Under the pieces are notes generated by a model. It had not been told where the DNA came from. It was given only the letters and a program-made list of their open reading frames with translations, and ran no database searches. A DNA stretch of 64,000 nt from SAR86 cluster bacterium AG-390-O18. Lineage in GTDB: Bacteria; Pseudomonadota; Gammaproteobacteria; Magnimaribacterales; AG-339-G14. The position numbers and the translations under genes were made by a program. Location of the stretch: NCBI GenBank assembly GCA_003279605.1, contig QCHF01000002.1, positions 447,586-511,585 on the forward strand, read 5' to 3'. Positions 47,486-56,608 of the stretch are shown here, piece by piece. How positions within the stretch are numbered: the stretch's first letter is position 1; every line of letters starts with the position of its first letter.

Positions 47486-47923
47486 GTAACGCTTAATTAC
47501 CTCACCATCTTTATTGACTAAAAATTTAGTGAAATTCCATTTTATTGCCTTGCTTCCAAGTAAGCCTTTCTTTTCCGATTTGAGATAATCATACAAAGGA
47601 TCAGCATTTTTTCCATTGACGTCAATTTTCCCCATGACAGGGAAACTGGTTTGAAAATTTATTGAACAAAATTCTTGGATTTCTTCATTACTTCCAGGCT
47701 CTTGATTGCCAAATTGATTACAAGGAAAAGCTAAAACAGAAAAATCTTTTTCTGAGTATTTTTTTTGTAGCTCTTCTAAACCATCATATTGCGGAGTAAA
47801 TCCACATTTGCTGGCTGTATTAACAATTAGCAGGGTTTTTCCTTTATATTTTTCCAATGATACTGAATTATTTGCATTATCATTCACTGAAAAGTCATAT
47901 AATGTTTGGCTCATAAAATTCAT
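47432..47923 (-). CDS. Glutathione peroxidase (cysteine type)
   Basis: A thiol peroxidase of the GPx family (E. coli BtuE is one). The 163 residues have the peroxidatic cysteine in NTASKCGFTPQYDGLEEL near residue 39, the FPCNQFGNQEPG block near 67 and WNFTKFLVNKDG near 130 with the conserved Trp and Asn. The active site is encoded by an ordinary TGC/TGT cysteine, not selenocysteine. No signal peptide. It may start at either of two nearby ATGs. Physiological reductant is probably thioredoxin, as for most bacterial members. Confidence 0.93.
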   Translation of the reverse strand: MNFMSQTLYDFSVNDNANNSVSLEKYKGKTLLIVNTASKCGFTPQYDGLEELQKKYSEKDFSVLAFPCNQFGNQEPGSNEEIQEFCSINFQTSFPVMGKIDVNGKNADPLYDYLKSEKKGLLGSKAIKWNFTKFLVNKDGEVIKRYSPNTEPKDIAQDIENLL

Positions 47924-47969
47924 TTTATCAGAAAAAATATAAATACTTTAATCAACGGGGAGAGCAATC

Positions 47970-49010
47970 ATGAAGTACAAAAAATTAGGTAACACCGACT
48001 TAGACGTAAGTCTTATTTGTTTAGGGACAATGACTTGGGGCCAACAAAATACTGAAGAAGAAGGTCATGAGCAAATGAATTATGCTGTTGATAGAGGAGT
48101 TAATTTTTTTGATACAGCAGAACTTTATTCAATTCCACCAAAAGCAGAAACACAAGGAAGCACGGAAACAATTATTGGAACTTGGTTTAAGAAAAACAAT
48201 AATCGTGAAAAAATTATTTTAGCTACGAAAGTTGCTGGTAGAAGTGGCATGGATTGGTTCAGAGGAGGAGAGACTCGACTCGATAAAAAAAATATAGAGG
48301 CAGCGATAGAAGGGAGCTTGAAAAGACTGCAAACTGACTATATCGATTTGTATCAACTTCACTGGCCGGATAGACCTTTGCCAATGTTCGGCGGTGGAGC
48401 AGGCCTTTACAAACATTATGATATGGAAAGCATCGAAATTTCCGAAACATTGGAAGTGTTAAAGTCTTTAGTAGATTCCGGCAAGGTGAGGTATATCGGT
48501 TTATCTAATGAGACCCCTTGGGGACTTTCAGAATTCATCAGAATTGCAGATCAAATGAATTTACCAAGGGTTCAGTCAGTTCAAAATGCTTACAATCTTT
48601 TAAATAGGACATACGAATACGGCATGTCTGAATTTTATTTCAGATCTGAAGTAGGCCTATTGGCATACTCTCCGCTTGCTCAAGGATATTTATCTGGAAA
48701 ATATTTAAATGGCGCAAAACCTGAAGGCTCTAGAACTCAATTGTTTGGTAGAGGTCAAAGATATGAGACAGAATCTGCCGAAAATTCAATTCAAAAGTAT
48801 GTCGACTATGCAAAAGAAATAAATATGGATCCTTCTGTCATGGCTAACGCTTTTGTTAATTCCAGAGATTTTGTGACATCCAATATCATCGGAGCTACAA
48901 CAATGGAACAACTAAAATTAGCCATAGATAGCTTTGAAGTTGAACTGAGCGAAGAAAATCTGACCTATTTGGATCAAGTACACGCGGCTTGCCCTAATCC
49001 ATGTCCTTAA
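47970..49010 (+). CDS. tas: Aldo/keto reductase, Tas family
   Basis: An NADPH-dependent oxidoreductase with a TIM barrel. The 346 residues include KLGNTDLDVSLICLGTMTWG at the start, the catalytic FFDTAELY near 47, ATKVAG with the catalytic lysine near 87, YQLHWPDR with the histidine near 130, and GLLAYSPLAQGYLSGKY near 230. Close in plan and length to E. coli Tas (346). A GGGGAGAG site precedes the ATG. It leads a run of four + strand genes (this, acetyltransferase, PPIase, HupE-like). The substrate is unknown. Confidence 0.88.
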   Translation: MKYKKLGNTDLDVSLICLGTMTWGQQNTEEEGHEQMNYAVDRGVNFFDTAELYSIPPKAETQGSTETIIGTWFKKNNNREKIILATKVAGRSGMDWFRGGETRLDKKNIEAAIEGSLKRLQTDYIDLYQLHWPDRPLPMFGGGAGLYKHYDMESIEISETLEVLKSLVDSGKVRYIGLSNETPWGLSEFIRIADQMNLPRVQSVQNAYNLLNRTYEYGMSEFYFRSEVGLLAYSPLAQGYLSGKYLNGAKPEGSRTQLFGRGQRYETESAENSIQKYVDYAKEINMDPSVMANAFVNSRDFVTSNIIGATTMEQLKLAIDSFEVELSEENLTYLDQVHAACPNPCP

Positions 49011-49014
49011 TTTG

Positions 49015-49452
49015 ATGAAATGGATATGGAACAAATATCATGATTTGGATGACTCGCAGTTAAGAGATATTTCAGAGCTAAGAAAATCTTTTTTTGAAGC
49101 AGACCAAGAAGATCCGGTAAAGGACGAATACGATGAAATTAGTTTTCATCTTCTGGGACAGATAAACGCTGACTTGGTTGCATATGGTAGAGTGACTCCT
49201 CCTCACGGTGAATTTATCAATCCTTACCTTAGTAGAATCATCGTTGCCGAAAAATTTAGAAAAAAAGGGTTCGGTAAAGCTTTGGTTAATGAGTTAAGTA
49301 AAAAATCAAAAGCTTTGTTTTCCAATAAAATAACAAAAGTATCAAGCTTAGCTTCTACCTTAAGTTTTTATAAAAAACATAATTTCATTGAAGATAAAAA
49401 GGTCATTGACGAGGCTGGAGTTGAGCATTTTATTTTATTGAAAAATGATTGA
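49015..49452 (+). CDS. GNAT acetyltransferase, ElaA-like
   Basis: A 145-residue acetyltransferase starting MKWIWNKYHDL, with the ElaA-type pattern RKSFFEADQEDP early on and VAYGRV in the middle. The acetyl-CoA motif is weakly but clearly present (IIVAEKFRKKGFGKALVNEL near residue 80). ElaA proteins are widespread and have no agreed substrate. Its start follows the reductase by four bases and its end overlaps the PPIase start by eight. Confidence 0.8.
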   Translation: MKWIWNKYHDLDDSQLRDISELRKSFFEADQEDPVKDEYDEISFHLLGQINADLVAYGRVTPPHGEFINPYLSRIIVAEKFRKKGFGKALVNELSKKSKALFSNKITKVSSLASTLSFYKKHNFIEDKKVIDEAGVEHFILLKND

Positions 49453-50278
49453 TAAAAAATACGTCAACATTGCATTAATCGTTGTTTTTTTTGTTTCCTT
49501 ATTCATTTCTTTAAATTCAGTTATTTTTGAAACCAATTTTCAACTCAACCAAGCAATTGCCCGCGTTGGCGAAAAAGAAATAAGCCGACAGAGGTTTAAA
49601 GAGATAATTAAAGTTTTAGACGATCAAAGCAATTCAGAGTTGACTTTGGAAAAGAAAAATTTGATCCGAGAAAGGCTGATCGATGAGGAGCTTTTAATTC
49701 AAAAAGCAATAGAGCTTGATTTGGTAAGAAATGACTCTTTGGTAAAAGGGAATGTAATTCAGACTATGTTTCAATACATTATAAATTCAAGTGAATTAGC
49801 AGAACCTTCTGAGACTGAGTTAAGAGATTATTTCAACAAAGAAAAGAATTACTTCTCTACAGGGAAGCGTTACAAAGTTAGGAATTATACTTTTCGTAAT
49901 TTGAGTGATGCAGAAGTAGCAAGAAAATCACTAACTCAAAACAATTTAGAAAACTTTTTAAAACTTGTAGAAACGGAAAATGCTATTGATTTACCTAATG
50001 TCTTCCTCACACCACAAAAAATAAGAGATTATTTAGGACCCAAAGTATTAAAAGAATTGCCAAGTCTTGAAAAAGGAGGCTTTTCTAATGTTTTTGAAAT
50101 AAACCAAGTACCTAGCATCGTTATTTGTATTGATATTTTGTTGGACAACAATCCAAAATTCGAAGAAATCATTGAACAAATCAAGAATAAATTCCTCAGA
50201 GATCGTGAAGACAGTCTTGTCAAAGAGTATATTGAAAACTTAAGAAATTTTTATGAAATTGAAAAATATTCTTTTTAG
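49445..50278 (+). CDS. Membrane-anchored peptidyl-prolyl isomerase, parvulin-like (SurA/PpiC type)
   Basis: The 277 residues have an N-terminal membrane segment or uncleaved signal (about 8-27), a helical SurA-like domain (IARVGEKEISRQRFKEIIK, then ERLIDEELLIQKAIELDL) and a C-terminal region resembling a rotamase fold (LPSLEKGGFSNVFEINQVPSIVICIDI). The catalytic parvulin residues are not conserved well enough to claim activity. It probably works as a periplasmic chaperone for the following gene's product or for outer-membrane proteins. Overlaps HupE-like gene by 26 bases. Confidence 0.72.
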   Translation: MIDKKYVNIALIVVFFVSLFISLNSVIFETNFQLNQAIARVGEKEISRQRFKEIIKVLDDQSNSELTLEKKNLIRERLIDEELLIQKAIELDLVRNDSLVKGNVIQTMFQYIINSSELAEPSETELRDYFNKEKNYFSTGKRYKVRNYTFRNLSDAEVARKSLTQNNLENFLKLVETENAIDLPNVFLTPQKIRDYLGPKVLKELPSLEKGGFSNVFEINQVPSIVICIDILLDNNPKFEEIIEQIKNKFLRDREDSLVKEYIENLRNFYEIEKYSF

Positions 50279-51443
50279 CTTTCTTCTAATCCTTTTTTTT
50301 TCAGGAAATATTTTATCTCACCAAAAAAGTCAGTCTTATACCTCTTGGAAGGGCGAAGTGGCTGGTACGAACTTTATAGTTTCCGTTTCAACAAAAATCA
50401 GCAAAGCAGTTTTATTTAATCAATTACAAAATAATGGCTACCGCATAGATCAGCTTGAGGATTATTTTAAAAACAAAATAAACTCTGAAGATTGCTTTTC
50501 CCAAAGTCCGCTGATCCAGGACAAGGATGGTAACTTTGTTCAATACCTAGATAAATTTATCTGTTCCAAAGAGGAGCCTAGATTTAATTTCAACTTGTTT
50601 TTTGACTTGAATCTTTCCCACTTGGATTTTTCTTCTCAACAAAAGGAAGGTCAACTCTTTCCTGACTTTATTATTTCCTCAGATAATCGTGAGATTTCTA
50701 TTTTTGATGAGAATCAAAGTGCTGAGCTTAATTTATCCTTCTTTAACTTCCTGTCTTTTGGTTTCAGACACATTTTGAGTGGTTTGGACCATATTGCTTT
50801 TTTATTACTCATAATTTTTTTATGTGCAAACTTAAAAACCCTTTTTTTTGCTATTTCAGGTTTTACCTTAGGTCATTCGGCTAGCCTTTTTTCAAGTGTT
50901 CAAGGCCTCATTGTATCTTCAACAAGTTTGGTTGAAATTATGATTGGATTTTCTATTTTAGTCTGCTCGATAGAGGTTTTAGGAAAAAAGACCTCTCAGC
51001 TCGGCACTTTTTCAAATCTTCTGTTAGTTGCTTGGGCAATTCTTACTTTTGCTATTTATATCTTTTTACCCAAGCAGGCTCTTTTCTTTTTGTCTTTAGG
51101 TCTCATGATGTTTTGTTACTTGAGATTATCTGAAAACTATCAAAGTAGTTTGAACCTTATTTTTATAACGATCGTGTTTGGGTTTATCCACGGCTTGGGT
51201 TTTGCAGGTGCAATCAATGAGATTTATTTACCTAAAGAAGACATGTTAAAAATCCTTCTCGCTTTCAACTTAGGCATTGAAATTGGTCAAATATTAATTT
51301 TTGGTGTTTTTGCTTTATTTACCTACCTTTTAAAATTTTATAATTTGGAAAAGTTTAGAAACTTTGCCACCTTAGCTATTTCGGCTTCAATATTTGGCTA
51401 TAGCTTAAATCTCATAATCGAGAGATCTTTTTTAGTTTTTTAG
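50253..51443 (+). CDS. HupE/UreJ-2 family membrane protein
   Basis: A 396-residue protein with a signal peptide (about 1-22, cut after ILSH or so), a soluble periplasmic part of about 140 residues, and then seven or so membrane segments. The membrane half is of the HupE/UreJ type, with HILSGLDHIAFLL near 176, GFTLGHSASLF near 205 and GFIHGLGFAGAINEIYLP near 312; the conserved histidines suggest metal handling, since relatives are nickel or cobalt permeases. Function of this subfamily is not established. The link to the preceding PPIase recurs in other proteobacteria, to my knowledge. Confidence 0.78.
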   Translation: MKLKNILFSFLLILFFSGNILSHQKSQSYTSWKGEVAGTNFIVSVSTKISKAVLFNQLQNNGYRIDQLEDYFKNKINSEDCFSQSPLIQDKDGNFVQYLDKFICSKEEPRFNFNLFFDLNLSHLDFSSQQKEGQLFPDFIISSDNREISIFDENQSAELNLSFFNFLSFGFRHILSGLDHIAFLLLIIFLCANLKTLFFAISGFTLGHSASLFSSVQGLIVSSTSLVEIMIGFSILVCSIEVLGKKTSQLGTFSNLLLVAWAILTFAIYIFLPKQALFFLSLGLMMFCYLRLSENYQSSLNLIFITIVFGFIHGLGFAGAINEIYLPKEDMLKILLAFNLGIEIGQILIFGVFALFTYLLKFYNLEKFRNFATLAISASIFGYSLNLIIERSFLVF

Positions 51444-51838
51444 ATGATTCTTATGTCTTTTGCTTGAGGTCCTTTAAGGCCATTAGTTACAACGTAACTC
51501 ACTCTGGTACTTTCCTTGAGAAGCTTTCTATCTTTGATTTCCACTGAGGCGAAGTGAATAAATAAATCTCCGCCTTTGTCTCTTTCTACAAATCCATAGC
51601 CTTTGCTTGGATCAAACCACTTGATTTGACCTTTTTCTCTTCTAATCCTTCTCTTTATTTGTTTTCCATAAACAATAATCATGCTCGAAGTATAAATACC
51701 AAGAAAAAAGAAGAGAGTTAAAAATACAAGATTTCCTTGAAAAGCTTGGCTAAAAGATTGATTTTCAACGAACCAAAAGTAAGCAAAAGCAAATAAAAAA
51801 GAAACCAACAAAGATGAAGTCGCTCCTCTTAACCACAT
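51440..51838 (-). CDS. Membrane-anchored cold-shock-domain protein
   Basis: The 132-residue product has two hydrophobic segments (about 8-24 and 36-57), a basic stretch (KQIKRRIRREKG) and then a complete cold-shock domain with RNP1 KGYGFVERD (79-87) and RNP2 DLFIHF (91-96). Soluble CspA proteins are about 70 residues and have no membrane part, so this places a nucleic-acid-binding domain on the cytoplasmic face of the inner membrane. A perfect TATAAT ends six bases before the ATG. It lies downstream of valS and overlaps the HupE-like gene by four bases. Confidence 0.88.
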   Translation of the reverse strand: MWLRGATSSLLVSFLFAFAYFWFVENQSFSQAFQGNLVFLTLFFFLGIYTSSMIIVYGKQIKRRIRREKGQIKWFDPSKGYGFVERDKGGDLFIHFASVEIKDRKLLKESTRVSYVVTNGLKGPQAKDIRII

Positions 51839-51844
51839 AAGGAT

Positions 51845-51850
51845 ATTATA
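51845..51850 (-). promoter_or_regulatory. -10 element of the membrane cold-shock gene
   Basis: TATAAT on the minus strand is followed by six bases and then the ATG, so transcription would begin at or next to the start codon, giving a leaderless mRNA. No ribosome binding site and only a poor -35 are visible, which fits or weakens the idea respectively. The site sits in the 36-base gap after valS. Confidence 0.35.
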
Positions 51851-51874
51851 TCGTTAATGTTATAAAGCTAAAAA

Positions 51875-54607
51875 CTACTTTAATTTTTCAAGAGTTTTAA
51901 TGTGTTTTTCAGAAGTAACAATTTTTTTAGAAATTTCTTTTAAATTTCGTTTTCTTTCTAGAATCAGTGCTTTTGGAGCATTCAAAAGAAATTTTTTATT
52001 ATCGAGTTGATTTTTCAGGCCTTGAAAAGATTTGTTAAATTTTTCTAGGTTTTTGTGATTCCTTGCAATTTCAGACTGAGGGTCAATAAGACCTTGTAGT
52101 GGAATATGAATTTTCGTGCCATCAACAAGAGAAATTGCTGAAGGAGGGATGTTTTTGCTTAAAAACTTAATCTTTTTAACTCTTGTTAAGTTAAGCAAGT
52201 AGTTTTTATTTTGCTCCAGTAATTTTTTAATGTTTTTATTTTTTTCGACAATGATGGTGATATCTTTCTTAGGAGAGATAAGCATTTCAGATCTTATGTT
52301 TCTAATGCCTGAGATTACTGATCTCAAAGATTCAATATTCTTAAGATTAGAGGTTCCTATATATTTTGTCGGAAGTTTTGCAATCATAATGCTCTTTTCC
52401 TTTGCATTGAATGTTTCTTTGAAGGATTGCCAAATTTCTTCTGTAATGAAAGGCATCATGGGATGGGCTAATTTGAGTGTCTTTTCAAAAATATCTAATA
52501 AGGAATTTTTTATTTGGGCTTTCTCGGCATTAGTAATATCTTGGTCATTAAGTCTAATTTTGCAAAACTCAATGTACCAATCGCATAACTTTTCCCAAAT
52601 GAATTCGTAGAGAACTTGTGTAGCCAAGTCGAATCTAGAGTTGTCGATATGATCAACATAACTTTCTAAACTCTTGTTGAATTCAGATCTTATCCATTTA
52701 TCGATTGGGTCATCACTTAGTTTCTTTGATTTTTCATATCCTTTGCATTGAAGCTTGATAAATCTTGAGGCATTCCATAACTTGTTACAGAAGTTTCTGT
52801 AGCCTTCAACTCGTTTGACATCAAAGTTTATGTCTCTACTTCCCGATGCCAGAGATGCAAAAGTAAGCCTAAGAGCATCTGTTCCAAAAGAAGGTATTCC
52901 AGAGGGAAACTCTTTTTTTGTTGCTCTCTCAATTTTGTCTTTCAAACTTGGCACAATTAAGTTTTCAGTTCTTTTTGCTATTAAAGTTTTCAGAGGGATT
53001 CCATCAATTACATCAATTGGATCAATTATGTTTCCTTTTGACTTAGACATTTTTTGACCATCTGAATCTCTTACCAGTCCGTGAATAAAAACCTTTTTAA
53101 AAGGAGGCTCTTTTAGAAATTTTTGCGAAATCATGATCATTCTGGCTACCCAGAAGAATATGATGTCAAATCCCGTAACCAAAATGGAAGTGGGGTGGAA
53201 TTTTGCAAGTTGTTTGGTTTTTTTTGGCCAACCTAAGGTCGCAAAAGTCCACAATTGCGAGGAAAACCACGTATCCAATACATCCTCATCTCTTATTAAG
53301 ATTCCAGAAACTTTGTTTTTCTTTCTTACTTCTGCTTCGGACTTTCCAACATAAACTTTTTTATTCTCATCGTACCAAGCCGGAATTCTATGTCCCCACC
53401 ACAATTGACGACTGATACACCAATCTTCAATATCCTTCATCCAATTAAAGAAAGTTTTTTCCCAGTTTTTTGGTACGAATTGAACTTTTCCGTTTCTAAC
53501 TAATTTCGAAGCCTCTTGAGCCAGATCTTTTGTTTTCAAATACCATTGTTCTGTTAAATAGGGTTCTAAAATTTCTCCTGTTCTTTCGCCACGAGGAATA
53601 GCTAGTTTGTGCTTTTCACTGCCCACAAGTAAATTTGCTTGATCTAAATCTTCGATGATAATTTTCCTTGCCTCAAGCATTTTTAAATTCTGAAATTTCT
53701 TAGGTACGTTTTCGTTCAAAGTTCCGTCTTTATTTAAAATATTTAGAAACTCGAGTTTATGACGTTTGCCAATTTCAAAATCATTGAAGTCATGAGCTGG
53801 AGTTACTTTCAGACAACCCGTACCAAACGACATATCTACATAGTCATCAGCAATTACAGGTATCTCTCTATCCGTTAGCGGCAATTTAACTGTTTTACCG
53901 ATAAGTTTTTTATACCTTTTATCTTTGGGATTTACGGCAACAGCCATATCTCCTAATAAAGTTTCTGGCCTGGTGGTTGCTACCGTTAAGTGACCTTTAT
54001 CGTGTTCATACTTGATGTTCCAGATGAAAGAACTTTCTTCTTCATTGGAAACTTCAAGATCTGATAGTGCTGTTTGCAGAGAGGGATCCCAATTAACGAG
54101 TCTATAACCTTTATAAATCAGACCCTCATCGTAAAGCTTACAGAATACTTCCGATACTGCATTGCTGAATTCAGCATCCATAGTAAATTTTTCAGTAGAC
54201 CAATCCACTGAGGAACCAAGTCTTCTAAGTTGCTTGGTAATGGTATTGCCAGAATACTTTTTCCATTTCCAAATTTCTTTCTCAAACTTACTTCTGCCAA
54301 GAGATTCTCTTGTCTTGCCTTCACCTTCAAGTTTTCTTTCAACAACTAACTGTGTTGCGATGCCTGCATGGTCCGTACCGACTTGCCATAAGACGTCATA
54401 CTGCTGCATCCTTTTTAACCGCGTCATAATATCCATTAAGGTATTTTGGAACCCATGACCCATATGCAGGCTACCCGTAACGTTGGGCGGCGGAATCATA
54501 ATAGAAAAAGTTTTTTTTGATTTATAGGTGGGTTTAAAAAAACCAGATTTTTCCCAAAACCTATACCATTTTTTTTCTAAACTTTTTGGGTTGTAAGTCT
54601 TTTTCAC
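51875..54607 (-). CDS. valS: Valyl-tRNA synthetase
   Basis: Class I synthetase of 910 residues. HIGH appears as PPPNVTGSLHMGHGF near residue 44 and KMSKS as KMSKSKGNIIDP near 530. Between them is the editing domain (TTRPETLLGDMAVAVNP near 210). The C-terminal coiled-coil arm with many lysines ends the protein. It is the last gene of pepA-holC-valS, an order typical of Gammaproteobacteria, and follows holC after two bases. Confidence 0.97.
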   Translation of the reverse strand: MKKTYNPKSLEKKWYRFWEKSGFFKPTYKSKKTFSIMIPPPNVTGSLHMGHGFQNTLMDIMTRLKRMQQYDVLWQVGTDHAGIATQLVVERKLEGEGKTRESLGRSKFEKEIWKWKKYSGNTITKQLRRLGSSVDWSTEKFTMDAEFSNAVSEVFCKLYDEGLIYKGYRLVNWDPSLQTALSDLEVSNEEESSFIWNIKYEHDKGHLTVATTRPETLLGDMAVAVNPKDKRYKKLIGKTVKLPLTDREIPVIADDYVDMSFGTGCLKVTPAHDFNDFEIGKRHKLEFLNILNKDGTLNENVPKKFQNLKMLEARKIIIEDLDQANLLVGSEKHKLAIPRGERTGEILEPYLTEQWYLKTKDLAQEASKLVRNGKVQFVPKNWEKTFFNWMKDIEDWCISRQLWWGHRIPAWYDENKKVYVGKSEAEVRKKNKVSGILIRDEDVLDTWFSSQLWTFATLGWPKKTKQLAKFHPTSILVTGFDIIFFWVARMIMISQKFLKEPPFKKVFIHGLVRDSDGQKMSKSKGNIIDPIDVIDGIPLKTLIAKRTENLIVPSLKDKIERATKKEFPSGIPSFGTDALRLTFASLASGSRDINFDVKRVEGYRNFCNKLWNASRFIKLQCKGYEKSKKLSDDPIDKWIRSEFNKSLESYVDHIDNSRFDLATQVLYEFIWEKLCDWYIEFCKIRLNDQDITNAEKAQIKNSLLDIFEKTLKLAHPMMPFITEEIWQSFKETFNAKEKSIMIAKLPTKYIGTSNLKNIESLRSVISGIRNIRSEMLISPKKDITIIVEKNKNIKKLLEQNKNYLLNLTRVKKIKFLSKNIPPSAISLVDGTKIHIPLQGLIDPQSEIARNHKNLEKFNKSFQGLKNQLDNKKFLLNAPKALILERKRNLKEISKKIVTSEKHIKTLEKLK

Positions 54608-54609
54608 TT

Positions 54610-55053
54610 TTAGTTAATGTAAGTGGGATCCAATCCATCAATTTTACATTGTTTGAAGCTCTCTCTTGCCTGATTTTGCAAAGAAGCATTATCTTTAATG
54701 ACAATTTGAAACACAGTATCGTAGTCTTGGTAGTCTGGAGGCAGCTTTGGATTTAGATTAATCAAAGTTGAAAAATCATTTTTTACCTTTATACCTGGAT
54801 AAGATATTTCAAGAGGACAAGAGGGTATTTTTGCATCGTTAGAAATCTTATGAGCTAAAAAAACCTCATTAAGGTCATCCCAAAGCTTCTGATCGAGTTC
54901 ATTAGCTTGAGTAGCATCATTACACCTCAGGTTAATTTTATTCTGAGGAGATGACCCAAGTTCTAAAAATTTTTCTTCAACAAACTTGAGTAAGAAACTT
55001 ATGGCTTCTTTTTCATCTTCTCCAGCAGAAATAAAACTTATTTCTTGGGTCAT
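54610..55053 (-). CDS. holC: DNA polymerase III subunit chi
   Basis: Chi connects the clamp loader to SSB. The 147 residues align with E. coli chi: LRCNDATQANELDQKLWDD near 44-62 matches the CEDEKQAYRLDEALW region, LEISYPG near 82-88 the EIAWP strand, and ARESFKQCKIDG near the end the RERYKAYRVAG segment. Its position between pepA and valS is the family's standard place. The start overlaps pepA by four bases. Partner psi is encoded near 46.8 kb. Confidence 0.9.
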   Translation of the reverse strand: MTQEISFISAGEDEKEAISFLLKFVEEKFLELGSSPQNKINLRCNDATQANELDQKLWDDLNEVFLAHKISNDAKIPSCPLEISYPGIKVKNDFSTLINLNPKLPPDYQDYDTVFQIVIKDNASLQNQARESFKQCKIDGLDPTYIN

Positions 55054-56546
55054 GCACTGAGTAAATATTCAGACAAGAGAGGGACAGGTCTTCCTGAAGA
55101 TACCTTTTGTCCTCCAATTCCGTATGCCGTTCCCGCAATATCTAAATGTGCCCACTTGTACTTTTCGGTGAATCTTGAAAGAAAACAAGCAGCTGTTATT
55201 GTGCCGGCAGAACCACCTATGTTTGCGATATCGGCATACCTGCTTTTTAAACCACCTTGGTACTCATCCCATAGAGGCAATTGCCAAGCTTTATCACCAC
55301 TTGTAATTCCCGAGCTAAGAATCTTATCAGCCAATTTTTGATCATTTGACATAACGCCTGTAGCTTCATGCCCAAGCGCTACGATCACTGCACCCGTTAG
55401 GGTAGCGATATCAATAACACTTGCTGGCTTAAATCTTTCTACATAAGTAAGTGCATCACACAATACCAATCTACCTTCAGCATCCGTATTAAGTATTTCT
55501 ACGGTTTGGCCTGACATAGTGCTGACAACATCGCCTGGTTTTGTGGCAGTGCCACTTGGCATATTTTCGGCTGAAGCAATTACGCCAATAATATTTTTCT
55601 TAGGTTTTAATTCAGCAATCGCTCTCATCGTACCTAATACACTAGCTGCTCCAGACATATCATATTTCATTTCGTCCATAGCACGAGAAGGTTTAATGCT
55701 TATCCCTCCGGTATCAAAGGTAATTCCTTTTCCAACAATGATATGCGGTTGTTCATCCTTTTTACCCCCGGCATAGTTCATGATAATGAGCTTCGATTCT
55801 TGTACGCTACCGTTGCCAACAGATAAGAGGCAGTCCATACCTAATTTTTTCATTTCTTTTTCACCGAGAACCTTGGTTTTTACTGCAGAAAAAGTTCTTG
55901 ATAAGGCGCGCGCCTGATTTGCAAGATGCGTAGGGGTGCAAATGTTTGCAGGGGTATTTGCAAGCTCTTTGCTGAAATTACTTCCTGCACCAATGATTTG
56001 ACCTTTTTTAAGAGCTGCAGACAGACCTACTTTTTTTGAATCCATAAATATTTCTACTTTTTTTAAGACATTTTTAGGTTGATTCTTTTTGCCTTTAAAA
56101 AAGTATTGATAGCTTGATGCTTCCAGATGTCTGCCCAATACCTCAACCGTCCAACTGGTATCTCTATTTTCTATCGAAACTTCAGGAATGATTATTTTTA
56201 CCGAAGCAGATTTCGATGCCAATGCAGCGCTTGAAATTGATTGGCAAATTTTGAAATAGTCTACTTCTGAAATCTTTTTATTTTTTTTGCCTGTTCCAAC
56301 AAAATAAGATTTTTCAGCTTTAACCCCACTAATGGCAGGTAAATAAACGCTATTTCCAATTTTTCCGGTAATCTCTTCTCTGGAAATAAGTTTTTTTATT
56401 GTGCCATTGCTAACTTCATTGATTACTTTTAAATTGCCATCAAGAGTTTTGGCTTCGCTAACACCTATAATTAAAGTTTGAAATTTGTCTTTTTTGAAAT
56501 TTAACTTTTTATTTGACGATATTGATTGATTTAATAATTTCTTCAT
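55050..56546 (-). CDS. pepA: Leucyl aminopeptidase (M17)
   Basis: A hexameric zinc or manganese peptidase that trims peptides; in E. coli it also acts as a DNA-binding factor. The M17 catalytic domain has VGKGITFDTGGISIKPS near 255 and the diagnostic NTDAEGRLVL near 337. I start at the ATG at 56546, with GGAGAAG upstream, giving 498 residues; a TTG five codons earlier is in frame. It is the first gene of pepA-holC-valS and diverges from lptF after 62 bases. Confidence 0.96.
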   Translation of the reverse strand: MKKLLNQSISSNKKLNFKKDKFQTLIIGVSEAKTLDGNLKVINEVSNGTIKKLISREEITGKIGNSVYLPAISGVKAEKSYFVGTGKKNKKISEVDYFKICQSISSAALASKSASVKIIIPEVSIENRDTSWTVEVLGRHLEASSYQYFFKGKKNQPKNVLKKVEIFMDSKKVGLSAALKKGQIIGAGSNFSKELANTPANICTPTHLANQARALSRTFSAVKTKVLGEKEMKKLGMDCLLSVGNGSVQESKLIIMNYAGGKKDEQPHIIVGKGITFDTGGISIKPSRAMDEMKYDMSGAASVLGTMRAIAELKPKKNIIGVIASAENMPSGTATKPGDVVSTMSGQTVEILNTDAEGRLVLCDALTYVERFKPASVIDIATLTGAVIVALGHEATGVMSNDQKLADKILSSGITSGDKAWQLPLWDEYQGGLKSRYADIANIGGSAGTITAACFLSRFTEKYKWAHLDIAGTAYGIGGQKVSSGRPVPLLSEYLLSA

Positions 56547-56608
56547 TTCTTCTCCATACAAAAATTACTGTTAAACATGTGGGATAATACCCTAAGAATA
56601 TAATAGCA

